Below are positions 34,579 through 45,200 of a stretch of 64,000 nt of DNA, piece after piece; position 1 is the stretch's first letter; every line of letters begins with the position of its first letter. Position numbers and translations under genes: made by a program. The notes beneath the pieces were generated by a model that did no database searches, was not told where the DNA came from, and worked only from the letters and a program-made list of their open reading frames with translations. Source of the stretch: Rhizobium sp. NFR03 (GTDB taxonomy: Bacteria > Pseudomonadota > Alphaproteobacteria > Rhizobiales > Rhizobiaceae); NCBI RefSeq assembly GCF_900111275.1, contig NZ_FOGR01000004.1:644201-708200 (forward strand). Direction: 5' to 3'.

Positions 34579-35850
34579 ATGCTTTATCAAAGGACTTTCA
34601 AATCGACCGCCTGCGCGCTGGCGATCCTCGGATCGCTTGCGCTGGCCGGAACCGCCCAGGCGCAGGATGCGGTCAATCTTCGGATGACCATCTGGAGCGC
34701 CAATGAAGCACATTTGAAGCTTTTCAACGAAATAGCCGGGGGGTTCAAGAAGGATCATCCAAATGTCAGCGTCACTTATGAGTCGCTGCCCTTCGAGACG
34801 TATACGACGGCGCTGACGACGCAGATCGCCGGTGGCAACGCGCCCGACATGGCTTGGATCTTTGAAACCTCGGCCTATGACTTCGTCAAGTCAGGTGCGC
34901 TTTACCCGCTGACCGATACGTTGATGGCGACAGAAGGCTACAATCTCGAAGAGGTCGGCGCCGGGGCCACCGAACGCTGGACTGAAGGTGGCAAGCTCTA
35001 CGCCTATCCATTCTCGACTTCGCCGTTCGCCGTTTTCGTCAACAACGACCTGATCAAGGCCGCCGACGCGAAAACACCGGCAGAGATGATCGCTGCAGGC
35101 GAATGGACCTGGGAAAACGCGATCGCAACGGCCGCTGCCGTCTCCAAATCCGGCAAGGGCGGGCTGGTCGTGCGCGATTTCAACTATCAGGCATGGCAAT
35201 ATCTCACCTCTGTATGGAAAGGCTGGGGCGCATCGCCCTGGAGCGAAGACGGCAAGACCTGCGCCATGGCCGACCAGCCGATGGCCGATGCGCTGACCTT
35301 CATCCACGACGCCGTGTTCACCAAGAAGGCTATCCCGGGCCCGGGCGAGACAGTCGATTTCTTCGCGGGCAATGCAGCGATGACGATCACCCAGATCAGC
35401 CGTGCGTCGCTGTTGCCCAAGGAGAAGCCGTTCAGCTGGGATCTCGTGCCGCTGCCGAAGGGCCCGGCAGGTGAATATGCGCTGATCGGCCAAGCGGGCA
35501 TCGGCGTCATGCAATCCGGTAAGAACGCAGAAACGGCAGCTGAATTCGTCGCTTATATGACCAATCCGGAAAACTCGGCCAAGCTCAGCCAATTCTTCCC
35601 ATCTGCTCGTAAGTCACTGCTGAATGTCGATATTCTGAAGAAGACCAATCCGTTGCTCAGTGAGGAACAGATCGAAAAGGTCGTGATTTCGGGCATAGCC
35701 ACCGGCACGGTTATGCCAGGTCATACCGGCTTTGCCCAGATCCAGCAGATGGTTCGCTCCAATCTCGATGCCGTCTGGCGACCGGACGCGGACGTGCCGG
35801 CTGTCCTCCAGAAAATCTGCGGCCAGATCGGCCCGTTGCTGAAGCGCTGA
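34579..35850 (+). CDS. carbohydrate ABC transporter substrate-binding protein
   Basis: Periplasmic binding protein of solute-binding family 1, 423 residues, signal peptide ending AGTAQAQ. It carries LRMTIWSANEAHLKLFNEIAGGFKK and GGNAPDMAWIFETSAYDF, typical of sugar binders. RBS TGGAGGAGGG precedes the ATG at 34579. It is part of the LacI-controlled operon; the sugar is unknown. Confidence 0.9.
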   Translation: MLYQRTFKSTACALAILGSLALAGTAQAQDAVNLRMTIWSANEAHLKLFNEIAGGFKKDHPNVSVTYESLPFETYTTALTTQIAGGNAPDMAWIFETSAYDFVKSGALYPLTDTLMATEGYNLEEVGAGATERWTEGGKLYAYPFSTSPFAVFVNNDLIKAADAKTPAEMIAAGEWTWENAIATAAAVSKSGKGGLVVRDFNYQAWQYLTSVWKGWGASPWSEDGKTCAMADQPMADALTFIHDAVFTKKAIPGPGETVDFFAGNAAMTITQISRASLLPKEKPFSWDLVPLPKGPAGEYALIGQAGIGVMQSGKNAETAAEFVAYMTNPENSAKLSQFFPSARKSLLNVDILKKTNPLLSEEQIEKVVISGIATGTVMPGHTGFAQIQQMVRSNLDAVWRPDADVPAVLQKICGQIGPLLKR

Positions 35851-35862
35851 AGGAGGTTGATC

Positions 35863-36795
35863 ATGGCTGTCGCGCAGGAAGATGCCCGTCCGGAAGGCCG
35901 CTCCTCATCGCCGTTCTGGACGATCACGCGGCGCGACAGCCTCGCCGGCTTCCTCTTCATCGCACCGCAAATGATCGGGATCTTTGTCTTCGTGCTGATC
36001 CCGCTCGGGCTGGTCTTCTGGTATTCGCTGCACGAGTGGAACGTGCTCGCCAACACTTTCGCCTTCACCGGCGCGCAGAATTACCGGATGCTTTTAGAGG
36101 ACGAGAGCCTTCTTGACGTGCTGGGCGCGACGGCGATCTTTTCCGTCGGGCTCGTGATCTTCAACCTGTCGCTGGCGTTGCTGCTGGCCGTGCTGTTGAA
36201 CCAGAGGCTCGCGGGCATCGGGGTCTTCCGCACGCTGTTCTTTTCGCCGGTTGTGGTATCGCTGGTTGCCTGGACGATCGTCTGGGGTTTCCTCCTGCAG
36301 AAGAACGGCGGCATCAATGGCATGCTCCTGACGTTCGGAATCGAAGGGCCGAACTGGCTCAGGGAAGAGACGACCGCGATGATCTCGGTCGTCGTCGTGC
36401 AGGTGTTCAAGAATGTCGGGCTGAACATGATCCTGTTTCTTGCTGCGCTTCAGGGTGTGCCGAAGGAACTCTACGAGGCGGCGCGCATTGATGGCGCTCC
36501 AGCCTACAAGCAGTTCCGCCGCATCACCCTGCCGCTGATCAGCCCGACGATCATGCTGACCTCGATCATCACCATCGTTGGCTCGCTGCAGGTCTTTGCG
36601 CAGATCGCGGTGCTAACCCAGGGCGGACCCGGTCTCTCGACCACCGTGCTGGTCTACTATCTCTACCAGCAGGCGTTTCAGTTTCACTACTTCGGCTACG
36701 GCTCGACGCTGTCCATCCTGCTGTTCGCCATCGTTGCCATCCTGACATTCGCCCAGTGGCAGATGCGCAAGAGGATCGTCTTCTATGAGAGCTGA
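35863..36795 (+). CDS. carbohydrate ABC permease 1 (MalF/UgpA-like)
   Basis: Inner-membrane permease of 310 residues with about six helices and the EAA loop LYEAARIDGAPAYKQFRRITLPLI. RBS AGGAGG lies six bases before the ATG at 35863; a TTG at 35857 is less likely. It overlaps the next permease gene by 11 bases. Confidence 0.93.
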   Translation: MAVAQEDARPEGRSSSPFWTITRRDSLAGFLFIAPQMIGIFVFVLIPLGLVFWYSLHEWNVLANTFAFTGAQNYRMLLEDESLLDVLGATAIFSVGLVIFNLSLALLLAVLLNQRLAGIGVFRTLFFSPVVVSLVAWTIVWGFLLQKNGGINGMLLTFGIEGPNWLREETTAMISVVVVQVFKNVGLNMILFLAALQGVPKELYEAARIDGAPAYKQFRRITLPLISPTIMLTSIITIVGSLQVFAQIAVLTQGGPGLSTTVLVYYLYQQAFQFHYFGYGSTLSILLFAIVAILTFAQWQMRKRIVFYES

Positions 36796-37627
36796 TATTT
36801 CCCCGCGCGCGAAACTGGCGCTCTACGGAGTGATGTGCGTATTGCTCATCCCCTTCGTGTTCCCGACATGGTGGATGGTGACGTCGTCGATCAAGCCGAT
36901 CAGCGATATCTTCGCCTTCCCGCCGCAGCTCGTGCCGCAAAATTACGACTGGACGACGTATTCGAAGGTTTTCGAATTGCAGCCCTTTGTCCGTCAGTAC
37001 TGGAATTCAGCCTATATCGCGGCGGTGGTGACCGTCGGCACGATGATCATCTCGTCCATGGCGGGTTACGCCTTTGCCCGGATCAGGTTTCCGTATGCGA
37101 ATGCGGTCTTCATGATCGTTCTGCTCGGACTGCTGATCCCGTCCGAAGTGACGATCGTGCCGCTATTCCAGATGTTTCTGAAAGCCGGCATGGTCAACAC
37201 CCACTGGCCGCTGATCCTCGTGCCGATCTTCGGCGCGCCGAGCGTGTTTGCCACATTCGTCATGCGGCAGTTTTTTGTGACGCTTCCAGCCGAACTGGAA
37301 GAGGCAGCTCGCGTCGATGGTCTCGGACGCTTCAAGATCTTTACGAAAATCGCTCTGCCGCTCGCAAAACCTGCGTTGGCGTCTGTTGCCATCTTCACGT
37401 TCCTGCATTCCTGGAATCTTTTCCTTGAGCCTATCGTATTTCTTTCCAGCTCCGAGATGTTCACGCTGCCGCAGGCGCTTACCCAATATACCGACGCCTA
37501 TGGCGGGCCGATGTGGAACATCCAGCTCGCAGCCGCCACCCTGACAGCGCTGCCCGTCCTCATCGTCTTCATCATTGCTCAAAAGCAATTCGTCGAAGGC
37601 CTCGCTCATACCGGCCTCAAGGGCTGA
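36785..37627 (+). CDS. carbohydrate ABC permease 2 (MalG/UgpE-like)
   Basis: Second permease, 280 residues, with the EAA loop LEEAARVDGLGRFKIFTKIALPLAKP, MalG-type FVFPTWWMVTSSIKP near the N-terminus and NYDWTTYSKVF. Its start lies inside the end of permease 1, implying coupled translation of the two subunits. Confidence 0.93.
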   Translation: MRADISPRAKLALYGVMCVLLIPFVFPTWWMVTSSIKPISDIFAFPPQLVPQNYDWTTYSKVFELQPFVRQYWNSAYIAAVVTVGTMIISSMAGYAFARIRFPYANAVFMIVLLGLLIPSEVTIVPLFQMFLKAGMVNTHWPLILVPIFGAPSVFATFVMRQFFVTLPAELEEAARVDGLGRFKIFTKIALPLAKPALASVAIFTFLHSWNLFLEPIVFLSSSEMFTLPQALTQYTDAYGGPMWNIQLAAATLTALPVLIVFIIAQKQFVEGLAHTGLKG

Positions 37628-37643
37628 ACAACCGGATCACATC

Positions 37644-38708
37644 ATGGCAGACGTCACCCTTTCCGATATCCGCAAGAGCTATGGCGCAGTAAAGACCATT
37701 CACGGCGTCGATCTCGACATCAAGGACGGCGAATTCGTCGTGCTGGTCGGACCGTCAGGCTGCGGTAAATCCACACTTCTCAGAATGATCGCCGGTCTGG
37801 AAACGATCACCGGCGGTACGCTCAAGATCAGCGACAGGGTCGTCAACGAACTTGACCCGAAGGACCGCGACATCGCGATGGTGTTCCAGTCCTATGCGCT
37901 TTACCCGCATATGACAGTTGCGACCAATATGGGCTTTTCTCTGGAGCATCGCGGCGCGGCAAAGACCGAGATTGCCGAGCGGGTAAAGTGGGCGGCGGGT
38001 ATTCTGGGGCTGACCGATCTTCTGGATCGTTATCCGCGCCAGCTTTCTGGCGGCCAGCGGCAGCGCGTTGCCATGGGTCGCGCCATCGTGCGTAATCCTC
38101 AGGTTTTTCTGTTCGACGAACCGCTCTCTAACCTCGATGCCAAGCTGCGCGTCGTCATGCGCGGCGAAATCAAGGCGCTGCATCAGAAGCTGAAAACCAC
38201 AACTATCTACGTCACACATGACCAAGTGGAAGCAATGACGATGGCGGACAGGATCGTCGTGCTGAACGGCGGCAAGGTCGAACAGATCGGCGCGCCGCTC
38301 GAACTCTATGACCATCCGGCAAATCGGTTTGTTGCTGGATTCATCGGCTCGCCCTCGATGAATTTCCTCACAGGTACCATAACCAAGGAGGGCTTCCAAA
38401 CGTCGGGCGCCGTTGTGCCCCTGCCAAAGGTGACAGATACCGTTATTGGGCAGGCTGCTGTCTATGGCGTTCGTCCAGAACACTTTCGATTAGATAATCA
38501 TCCTGACTACGCGAGTGTTCGTGCAGAGATTGTGCTCATCGAGCCGATGGGGTCTGAAACGCAGGTAACGATGAAGCTGGGGGATACCCTCGTTGCCGGC
38601 GTCTTCCGTGAGAGGATCAATGGTTCGCCTGGCGATATGATACATGTCTCACTGGATATCGACTCCATTCACCTCTTTTCTGAAGACGGAACGACCCGCC
38701 TTAACTGA
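37644..38708 (+). CDS. carbohydrate ABC ATP-binding protein (MalK/UgpC family)
   Basis: ATPase of 354 residues: Walker A GPSGCGKST, Q-loop VFQSYALYPH, signature LSGGQRQR, Walker B VFLFDEPLSNLDA, switch His in YVTHDQVEA, and a C-terminal TOBE/OB region (about 240-350). The ATG at 37644 was preferred over an upstream frame that overlaps the permease. It ends the LacI-controlled operon. The 243-base convergent gap after it holds no gene; an 11-base dyad TCTAATTTAGA followed by TTTTT near 38715-38740 might be a weak terminator. Confidence 0.94.
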   Translation: MADVTLSDIRKSYGAVKTIHGVDLDIKDGEFVVLVGPSGCGKSTLLRMIAGLETITGGTLKISDRVVNELDPKDRDIAMVFQSYALYPHMTVATNMGFSLEHRGAAKTEIAERVKWAAGILGLTDLLDRYPRQLSGGQRQRVAMGRAIVRNPQVFLFDEPLSNLDAKLRVVMRGEIKALHQKLKTTTIYVTHDQVEAMTMADRIVVLNGGKVEQIGAPLELYDHPANRFVAGFIGSPSMNFLTGTITKEGFQTSGAVVPLPKVTDTVIGQAAVYGVRPEHFRLDNHPDYASVRAEIVLIEPMGSETQVTMKLGDTLVAGVFRERINGSPGDMIHVSLDIDSIHLFSEDGTTRLN

Positions 38709-38951
38709 GAGAACGTCTAATTTAGAGAGACTTTTTATAATTCCACAGGTCTCCCGCTGTTCAGGCCTGGAACAGCCACTTGCCTCGTACGGCTGAGTTT
38801 GTGATCGCTTATCTATCGGAACTGAGGAAGTGGTCAGGCTCCGTTAAAGGCCTTATCATCCGTAATATTTCCAGCGGCTCATGTGTCGATGCGTGTCAGG
38901 ACAGTGATGTAAGCCCAATCTCATATTTTGGCTGAGCCGACTAAACGCTCC

Positions 38952-39863
38952 TCAAACCCTGTCAGCTGGCAAGGTTTGCATCAACTTGGCGAGCCAATCG
39001 ACGAAAACGCGAACCTTGTTGCTCAAATGTCGTCGCTGCGGATAGACGATGTACAAGGGAACAGGCTCAATTCTCCACTCCGGAAGAACATCTATCAAGG
39101 CGCCGCTTTCAAGGGCGGCGTTGATCATGAAGCCGGGAGCAACCGCGACGCCGAGCCCGCCGATCGCTGCGTTCACGTAGGAGCGTGCGTCATTGACGGA
39201 AAGAATGTAGTTCGGCGTAATCTCAACGGAACGGCTATCGCTAACGAAGTCCAGATCGAGAACGCGACCAGATTGAGCCATCAAGTAACCGACCGCGACG
39301 TGATCGCGAAGGAGATCTTCGGGCTCCCGGGGCATGCCGTACTTCTGGAGATACAGAGGAGCCGCGCACACCTTCATCGACATTTCTCCGACCTTGCGTG
39401 CAATGAGAGACTGGTCGGTCGGTGTTCCCCCGCGAAGAGCGCAGTCAACATTCTCGGCGATATAATCGACAAGCCTGTCGCCAACACCGATGTCGAGCTT
39501 GATCTGAGGATAACGTTGATAGAAGTCGCAGAGGGCGGGGATAACGACGAGATCCGCGAAAGCCCCCGCCATTTCAACGCGCAATTTGCCACTGGGCTGG
39601 GATTGGGAATTGCTGAGACTGTTGTCGAGTTCGTCCAGCTCGGAGAGGATTTGGATGGCGCGTTCGTAGTAAAGCGCGCCATCCGTGGTAACGATCACCC
39701 GCCGTGTTGTCCGATTGAGAAGCGTGGTTTTCAACTTCGCTTCCAAACTCTGAACAGAATTCGTAACCGTCGTCTTCGGCATGCTCAGCGTTGCAGCAGC
39801 ACGTGTAAAGTTTCCTGTTTCAACGACGCGGACGAAGACGCGCATGGCGGAAAGCTGATCCAT
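38952..39863 (-). CDS. LysR-family transcriptional regulator
   Basis: Regulator of 303 residues. The N-terminal winged helix (about 1-60: MDQLSAMRVFVRVVETGNFTRAAATLSM) and a LysR substrate domain (about 90-295) match the group that includes AaeR/CrgA-like regulators. The start is the ATG at 39863; the open frame upstream to 40736 is antisense to the esterase-like gene. It diverges from the esterase/RND unit and is the probable regulator of that efflux operon, acting in the 117-base gap. Confidence 0.93.
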   Translation of the reverse strand: MDQLSAMRVFVRVVETGNFTRAAATLSMPKTTVTNSVQSLEAKLKTTLLNRTTRRVIVTTDGALYYERAIQILSELDELDNSLSNSQSQPSGKLRVEMAGAFADLVVIPALCDFYQRYPQIKLDIGVGDRLVDYIAENVDCALRGGTPTDQSLIARKVGEMSMKVCAAPLYLQKYGMPREPEDLLRDHVAVGYLMAQSGRVLDLDFVSDSRSVEITPNYILSVNDARSYVNAAIGGLGVAVAPGFMINAALESGALIDVLPEWRIEPVPLYIVYPQRRHLSNKVRVFVDWLAKLMQTLPADRV

Positions 39864-39980
39864 AAGAACTGGTCCTGTCTTTATCGGCCGACTGTTCCGA
39901 TTTCTGGAACATTGATCACGAATTGTCGATGCTTGTGGAGTTCGCGCGAACAATACTAGATAGTCCTCACGACGAGCAAG

Positions 39981-40820
39981 ATGCTCGGGCCCGGAACCAT
40001 CGACATGAACACGGCATGGCAGACAATCGACATCTCGGAGGAGGTTGGTCCATCCTTGAGTGCGCGTGTCTATAAATGTGGGCACGCCGCAAAACCGGTC
40101 CCGCTCGTTGTCTATTTCCATGGCGGTGCCTTTCTGAGTGCAAAACGCCCTGAGGCGGAAAGACCCGTTCCGAGGGCTATCGCGGATAGTGGCGCGGTTG
40201 TCGTGGAAGCGGAATACGGGGAACTCTCCGATTTCTGCTTCCCGGAGGTTCTTAGCCACGCCTCTTCGGTGCTTCGTTTCGTAGACGAACGGCGCAAGGA
40301 GCTGGGGGGAACGGCGAAATCGCCCATTTTCGTCGTGGGCGACGAAGCAGGCGGGAATATCGCCGCCGGTGTCGCGCTGAAAGCGCGAGACAGGTTTCCA
40401 GGCCGCCTGACCGGACAGATGCTTTTGTCGCCTCTGATCGACCCACAGATGACGTCCGTGTCGATGCGTGAGGCGGATGTCGGTATGCGCGCGCGATGGG
40501 CGGACGGCTGGCGCCACTACATGCGAGCGGTCTGCGGTGGGCAACATCCCTACGCCGCCCCTTGCGGGTGCTCTCGTCTCACCGGCGTGGCACCGGCCTT
40601 TCTCCTGACGTCGGAGGACGATCCCCTTCGGGATGAAGCCAGGTCGTATGCCGGACGCCTCAGAGAGGCGGGTGTTCGTGTCCGGGAACAGGTTCTGCCC
40701 GCAAGCCTTGGATGGACGGGAATTTACAAGGAACACATGGGTCCGTGGATCAGCGCGGTCGGCGCTGGATTCTCGGCTTTTGTCGATGAGCTGCGATCAG
40801 GAGATCCGGCAATAGTTTAG
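39981..40820 (+). CDS. HSL-type alpha/beta hydrolase with nucleophile Ser replaced by Glu
   Basis: A 279-residue protein of the hormone-sensitive-lipase-like fold: oxyanion HGGA at residues 47-50, PIFVVGDEAGGNIAAG around 115-130, acid in TSEDDPLRDEA, and a late His (KEHMGPW, H252). The nucleophile elbow should read GDSAGG but is GDEAGG, with Glu122 in the Ser position (codon GAA). Ordinary esterase activity is therefore doubtful; a binding or regulatory role is possible. ATG at 39981 is used, with 40005 as alternative. It lies between the LysR gene and the efflux adaptor. Confidence 0.82.
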   Translation: MLGPGTIDMNTAWQTIDISEEVGPSLSARVYKCGHAAKPVPLVVYFHGGAFLSAKRPEAERPVPRAIADSGAVVVEAEYGELSDFCFPEVLSHASSVLRFVDERRKELGGTAKSPIFVVGDEAGGNIAAGVALKARDRFPGRLTGQMLLSPLIDPQMTSVSMREADVGMRARWADGWRHYMRAVCGGQHPYAAPCGCSRLTGVAPAFLLTSEDDPLRDEARSYAGRLREAGVRVREQVLPASLGWTGIYKEHMGPWISAVGAGFSAFVDELRSGDPAIV

Positions 40821-40850
40821 AGCGGCTCGCTTGGAGCCAAGGAGTTGACC

Positions 40851-42038
40851 ATGACAGCAAAGACCAACCGCTGGGCCCTGATGGGCGCCGGCCTGAGCAT
40901 TGCTGCGTCCGTTGCGGGGGCAGCGTTCTATTTCGAAAGGACTGAAGGAGCCGTGGCCGCTGAACCTGCCGCTGCGGCGGCACCGCAGGCCATTCCGGTG
41001 ACGGTTGCGGCCGTCGAAACACGGAATGTTGCGACGTGGCAGGAGTTTTCCGGTCGCCTGGAGGCCGTCGGGCGCGTTCAGATCCGTCCACGTGTCGCCG
41101 GAGCGATCCAGTCTATCGATTTTCGTGAAGGTGCGCTGGTCAAAGCCGGCGATCTTCTCCTGACGATCGATCCTGAGCCCTACAAGGCAGCCGTGGCGCA
41201 GGCGGAAGGGCAGGTAGCATCGGCTGAAGCCCGTCTGGACTACGCGACGACGGAGCTTGAGCGCGGCGAGCGGCTAACGTCCAAGAACGTGCTTTCCGAC
41301 AGCGATCTTGCGCAGCGTCGCAGCGCCAAGGCCGAAGCCGCGGCGGCCGTACAGTCGGCAAAAGCTGCTCTCCGTGTGGCGGGTCTTGAACTTGGCTATA
41401 CAGAAGTTCGCGCACCGATATCGGGCAGGGTAGGTCGCCGCGAAATCACGGAGGGCAATCTCGTGGCAGCAGGCTCCGGTTCGCCTGTGTTGACGACCCT
41501 GGTGTCGGTCGATCCGATCTATGCGAGCTTCGACGTCAACGAGGACCTGATTGGCCGGACACTGGCGCAACTCGACAAGAACGGCACGGGAACGCCGGAT
41601 CTGACCGCCGTACCCGTGGAACTGGCGACCGGGGCAAAGCAGGGCGGTCCCATCCGCGGGACATTGCAGTTGATCGATAACGAGGTGAACGCTCAAAGCG
41701 GCACCGTGCGGGTTCGTGCCATCTTCGACAATCCGGGCGGACGGCTGCTTCCGGGCCAGTTCGTGCGCATCCGCATGGGCGACCCGACGCCGGAGAACCA
41801 CCTGCTGATCAGCGAAAAGGCTGTGGGAACCGATCAGGACAAGAAGTTCGTCTTCGTTGTCGATCCTCAGAACACAGTTGCCTATCGCCAGATCGAACTC
41901 GGCAGCACCGTCGATGGTCAAAGGATCGTTGAGAAGGGGCTGAGCGCCGGCGACCGCATCGTGGTCAACGGGCTGCAACGCATTCGTCCCGGGGCGCTGG
42001 TCGATCCGCAAACCGAAGCCAAGGTTGCGCAGCAGTAG
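40851..42038 (+). CDS. RND efflux periplasmic adaptor (MexE/AcrA family)
   Basis: Membrane-fusion protein of 395 residues with an N-terminal anchor or signal region (about 10-27), a lipoyl-like domain (VQIRPRVAGAIQSIDFREGALVKAGDLLLTIDPEPYKAAV), an alpha-hairpin, and a C-terminal barrel and membrane-proximal domain. RBS AAGGAG precedes the ATG at 40851. In the family it links the RND pump to an outer-membrane channel. The pump gene follows after 198 bases; no outer-membrane factor gene is adjacent, so it probably shares one encoded elsewhere. Confidence 0.94.
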   Translation: MTAKTNRWALMGAGLSIAASVAGAAFYFERTEGAVAAEPAAAAAPQAIPVTVAAVETRNVATWQEFSGRLEAVGRVQIRPRVAGAIQSIDFREGALVKAGDLLLTIDPEPYKAAVAQAEGQVASAEARLDYATTELERGERLTSKNVLSDSDLAQRRSAKAEAAAAVQSAKAALRVAGLELGYTEVRAPISGRVGRREITEGNLVAAGSGSPVLTTLVSVDPIYASFDVNEDLIGRTLAQLDKNGTGTPDLTAVPVELATGAKQGGPIRGTLQLIDNEVNAQSGTVRVRAIFDNPGGRLLPGQFVRIRMGDPTPENHLLISEKAVGTDQDKKFVFVVDPQNTVAYRQIELGSTVDGQRIVEKGLSAGDRIVVNGLQRIRPGALVDPQTEAKVAQQ

Positions 42039-42042
42039 CGGC

Positions 42043-42074
42043 CGGACAGGAACCCGTACTTTACGGGTCGTCCG
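42043..42074 (+). other. stem-loop between adaptor and RND pump genes
   Basis: ACCCGTA-CTT-TACGGGT (42052-42068) forms a 7-base-pair stem with a 3-base loop, and CGGAC/GTCCG (42043-42047 and 42070-42074) adds a lower stem. There is no following U-tract, so an attenuator, RNA-processing site or stabiliser is more likely than a terminator. Confidence 0.4.
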
Positions 42075-42236
42075 ACAAAGCGGCGACACACTATCCGTCC
42101 GGTTCAAGCCGCACTGCGCCGCTCCGAGCCCGGATCGGCGCCGCCATGCCATTCTTCCTATGCCCGTACTCGCGATTGCAATGCCGCGAGCATGGTGTGT
42201 TTGTCTTCTGATCATTCCCGGAGAGGGGTTAATGAC

Positions 42237-45200
42237 ATGAATATCTCAAGATTTTTCATCGACAGGCCGGTCTTTGCCGGCGTTTTGTCGGTCCTCATCG
42301 TCGTCGCGGGCCTGATCGGCATGCGAGCACTGCCGATTTCCGAATATCCGGATGTCGTTCCCCCATCCATCGTCGTGCGCGGAACCTACCCGGGCGCCAA
42401 CCCGAAAGTCATTGCCGAGACGGTGGCAACGCCGCTCGAAGAGTCCATCAATGGCGTCGAGGACATGCTGTACATGTCGAGCCAGGCCACCGCGGATGGC
42501 GTCCTGACGCTGACCGTGACATTCAAGCTGGGAACGGACCCGGACAAGGCGCAGCAACTCGTCCAGAACCGCGTCTCGCAGGCGGAACCCCGTTTGCCGG
42601 CCGAGGTGCGGGCGCTGGGCGTGACCACGGTCAAGAGTTCGCCCGACCTGATGATGGTGGTCAATCTCGTTTCCGCCGGCGGGCGCTACGATCTCACCTA
42701 TTTGCGCAACTATGCCGTTCTCAATATCAAGGACCGGCTGGCCCGTATCGAGGGTGTCGGGCAGGTGCAGGTATTCGGTGCCGGCGACTACTCCATGCGC
42801 GTCTGGATCGATCCGCAAAAGGCCGCCGAATACGGGCTTGCTGCAAGCGATATCACGACGGCCATCCGCCAGCAAAACGTCCAGGCCGCAGCCGGCATCA
42901 TCGGGGCCTCACCGACGCTGCCCGGCGTCGATCTTCAGCTCTCCGTCAATGCGCAAGGCCGTCTGCAAACGCCGGAACAGTTCGGCAATATCATCGTCAA
43001 GAGCGGAGCAAACGGTGAGATAACCCGGCTACGCGACGTTGCCCGCATCGAAATGGGTGCTGCCGATTATACGCTCCGCTCGTTGCTTGATGGCGAGCCT
43101 GCCGTGGCCGTGCCTGTGTTCCAGGCGCCCGGTTCCAACGCCATCGCCATTTCCGACGATGTCCGCGCCACCATGGCGGAACTGTCGAAAGCCATGCCGG
43201 ACGGCATTCGGTTCGAGATCGTCTACGATACCACCGAGTTTGTTCGCGCATCCATCGAGAAGGTCATCGATACACTCCTGGAAGCGATCGCTCTCGTCGT
43301 CGTCGTCGTGATCCTGTTTCTGCAGACATGGCGGGCGTCGATCATTCCTCTGATCGCGGTTCCCGTCTCGATCATCGGCACATTCGCGGTCATGTACGTC
43401 TTCGGCTTCTCGGTCAACGCGCTGACCTTGTTCGGTCTCGTGCTCGCCATCGGTATCGTCGTCGACGACGCGATCGTCGTTGTTGAGAACGTCGAGCGGA
43501 ATATCGAGAACGGACTTGCACCGCGGGAGGCGACCTATCGCGCGATGCAGGAAGTGTCCGGACCGATCATTGCGATTGCGCTGGTCCTCGTCGCGGTCTT
43601 CGTGCCGCTCGCCTTCATCACGGGGCTTTCCGGACAGTTCTACCGTCAGTTTGCCCTGACCATCGCCATCTCCACTGTCATTTCCGCGATCAACTCCCTG
43701 ACTCTGTCTCCGGCACTCGCAGCACTTCTCCTGAAAGGTCATCATGCCAAGAAGGACATGCTGACGATCGCCATGGACAAGGCATTCGGCTGGTTCTTCC
43801 GCGGCTTCAACCGAGCCTTCGGCGCGGCATCGAACGGATACGGCCGCAGCATCGGCGGTCTCCTGTCGCGCAAGAGCGTCGTGATGGTCATCTATCTCGC
43901 GCTTGCCGGGGCCACCTATGGCATGTTCAATGCGGTTCCGGGCGGCTTCGTGCCCGCGCAGGACAAGCAGTACCTCATCGGTTTTGCTCAGCTGCCGGAT
44001 GGCGCAACGCTCGACAGGACGGAGAGCGTCATCAAGAAGATGAGCGATATCGCCTTGCAGCAGCCGGGCGTGAAGAATGCGATCGCCTTCCCCGGCCTGT
44101 CGATCAATGGCTTCACGATCGGTTCGAACGCCGGCATCGTCTTCGCCATCCTCGACGACTTCGAGGAACGCACGACACCCGAGCTTTCGGGCGGCGCGAT
44201 CGCCATGCAGCTGAACCAGAAGTATGCGGGCATCCAGGATGCTTTCATCGCCATGTTCCCGCCGCCGCCAGTCAACGGTCTCGGATCCACGGGTGGCTTC
44301 AAGTTGCAGATCGAGGATCGCGCCGGGTTCGGGTATCAGGCTCTGGATGAGGCAACGAAGGCGTTCATCGCCAAGGCATACCAGACGCCGGAGCTCGCAG
44401 GCATCTTCTCGAGCTTCCAGATCAACGTGCCGCAGCTCTTTGCAGATCTTGACCGTACGAAAGCCGAACAGCTCGGCGTGTCCGTCACCGACGTGTTCGA
44501 TGCGTTGCAGATCTATCTCGGTTCGCTTTACGTCAATGACTTCAACGCCTTCGGACGGACCTACAGCGTCCGGGTGCAGGCAGATGCGAAATATCGTGCA
44601 AAACCGGAGGATATCGGACAGTTGAAGGTCCGCTCGCAAACAGGCCAGATGATTCCTCTCTCGGCGCTTCTCAAGGTCGATGCAACCACGGGACCCGAAC
44701 GAACGACACGTTACAACGGCTTCCTGGCGGCCGACGTCAACGGTGCTCCGGCACCGGGTTTCTCGTCTGGACAGGCGCAGGCCGCCATCGAGCAGATCGC
44801 CCGCGACACTTTGCCATCGGGCATCGACTTCGAGTGGACGGATCTGACCTACCAGCAGATCCTCGCGGGCAGCTCGGGCTTCCTTGTTTTCCCGCTTGCC
44901 TTGCTGCTGGTCTATCTGGTGCTCGCGGCACAGTATGAGAGCCTGACGCTGCCGATTGCGATCATCATGATCGTGCCGATGGGCGTGCTCGCAGCACTGA
45001 CCGGTGTCTGGTTGACGGGTGGCGACAACAACATCTTCACGCAGATCGGTCTTGTGGTGCTTGTGGGCTTGTCGGCGAAGAACGCGATCCTGATCGTGGA
45101 ATTCGCACGCGAGCTTGAGTTCGAAGGACGGACGCCGATGCAGGCGGCGGTCGAGGCGAGCCGTTTGCGGTTGCGTCCGATCTTGATGACATCCATGGCA

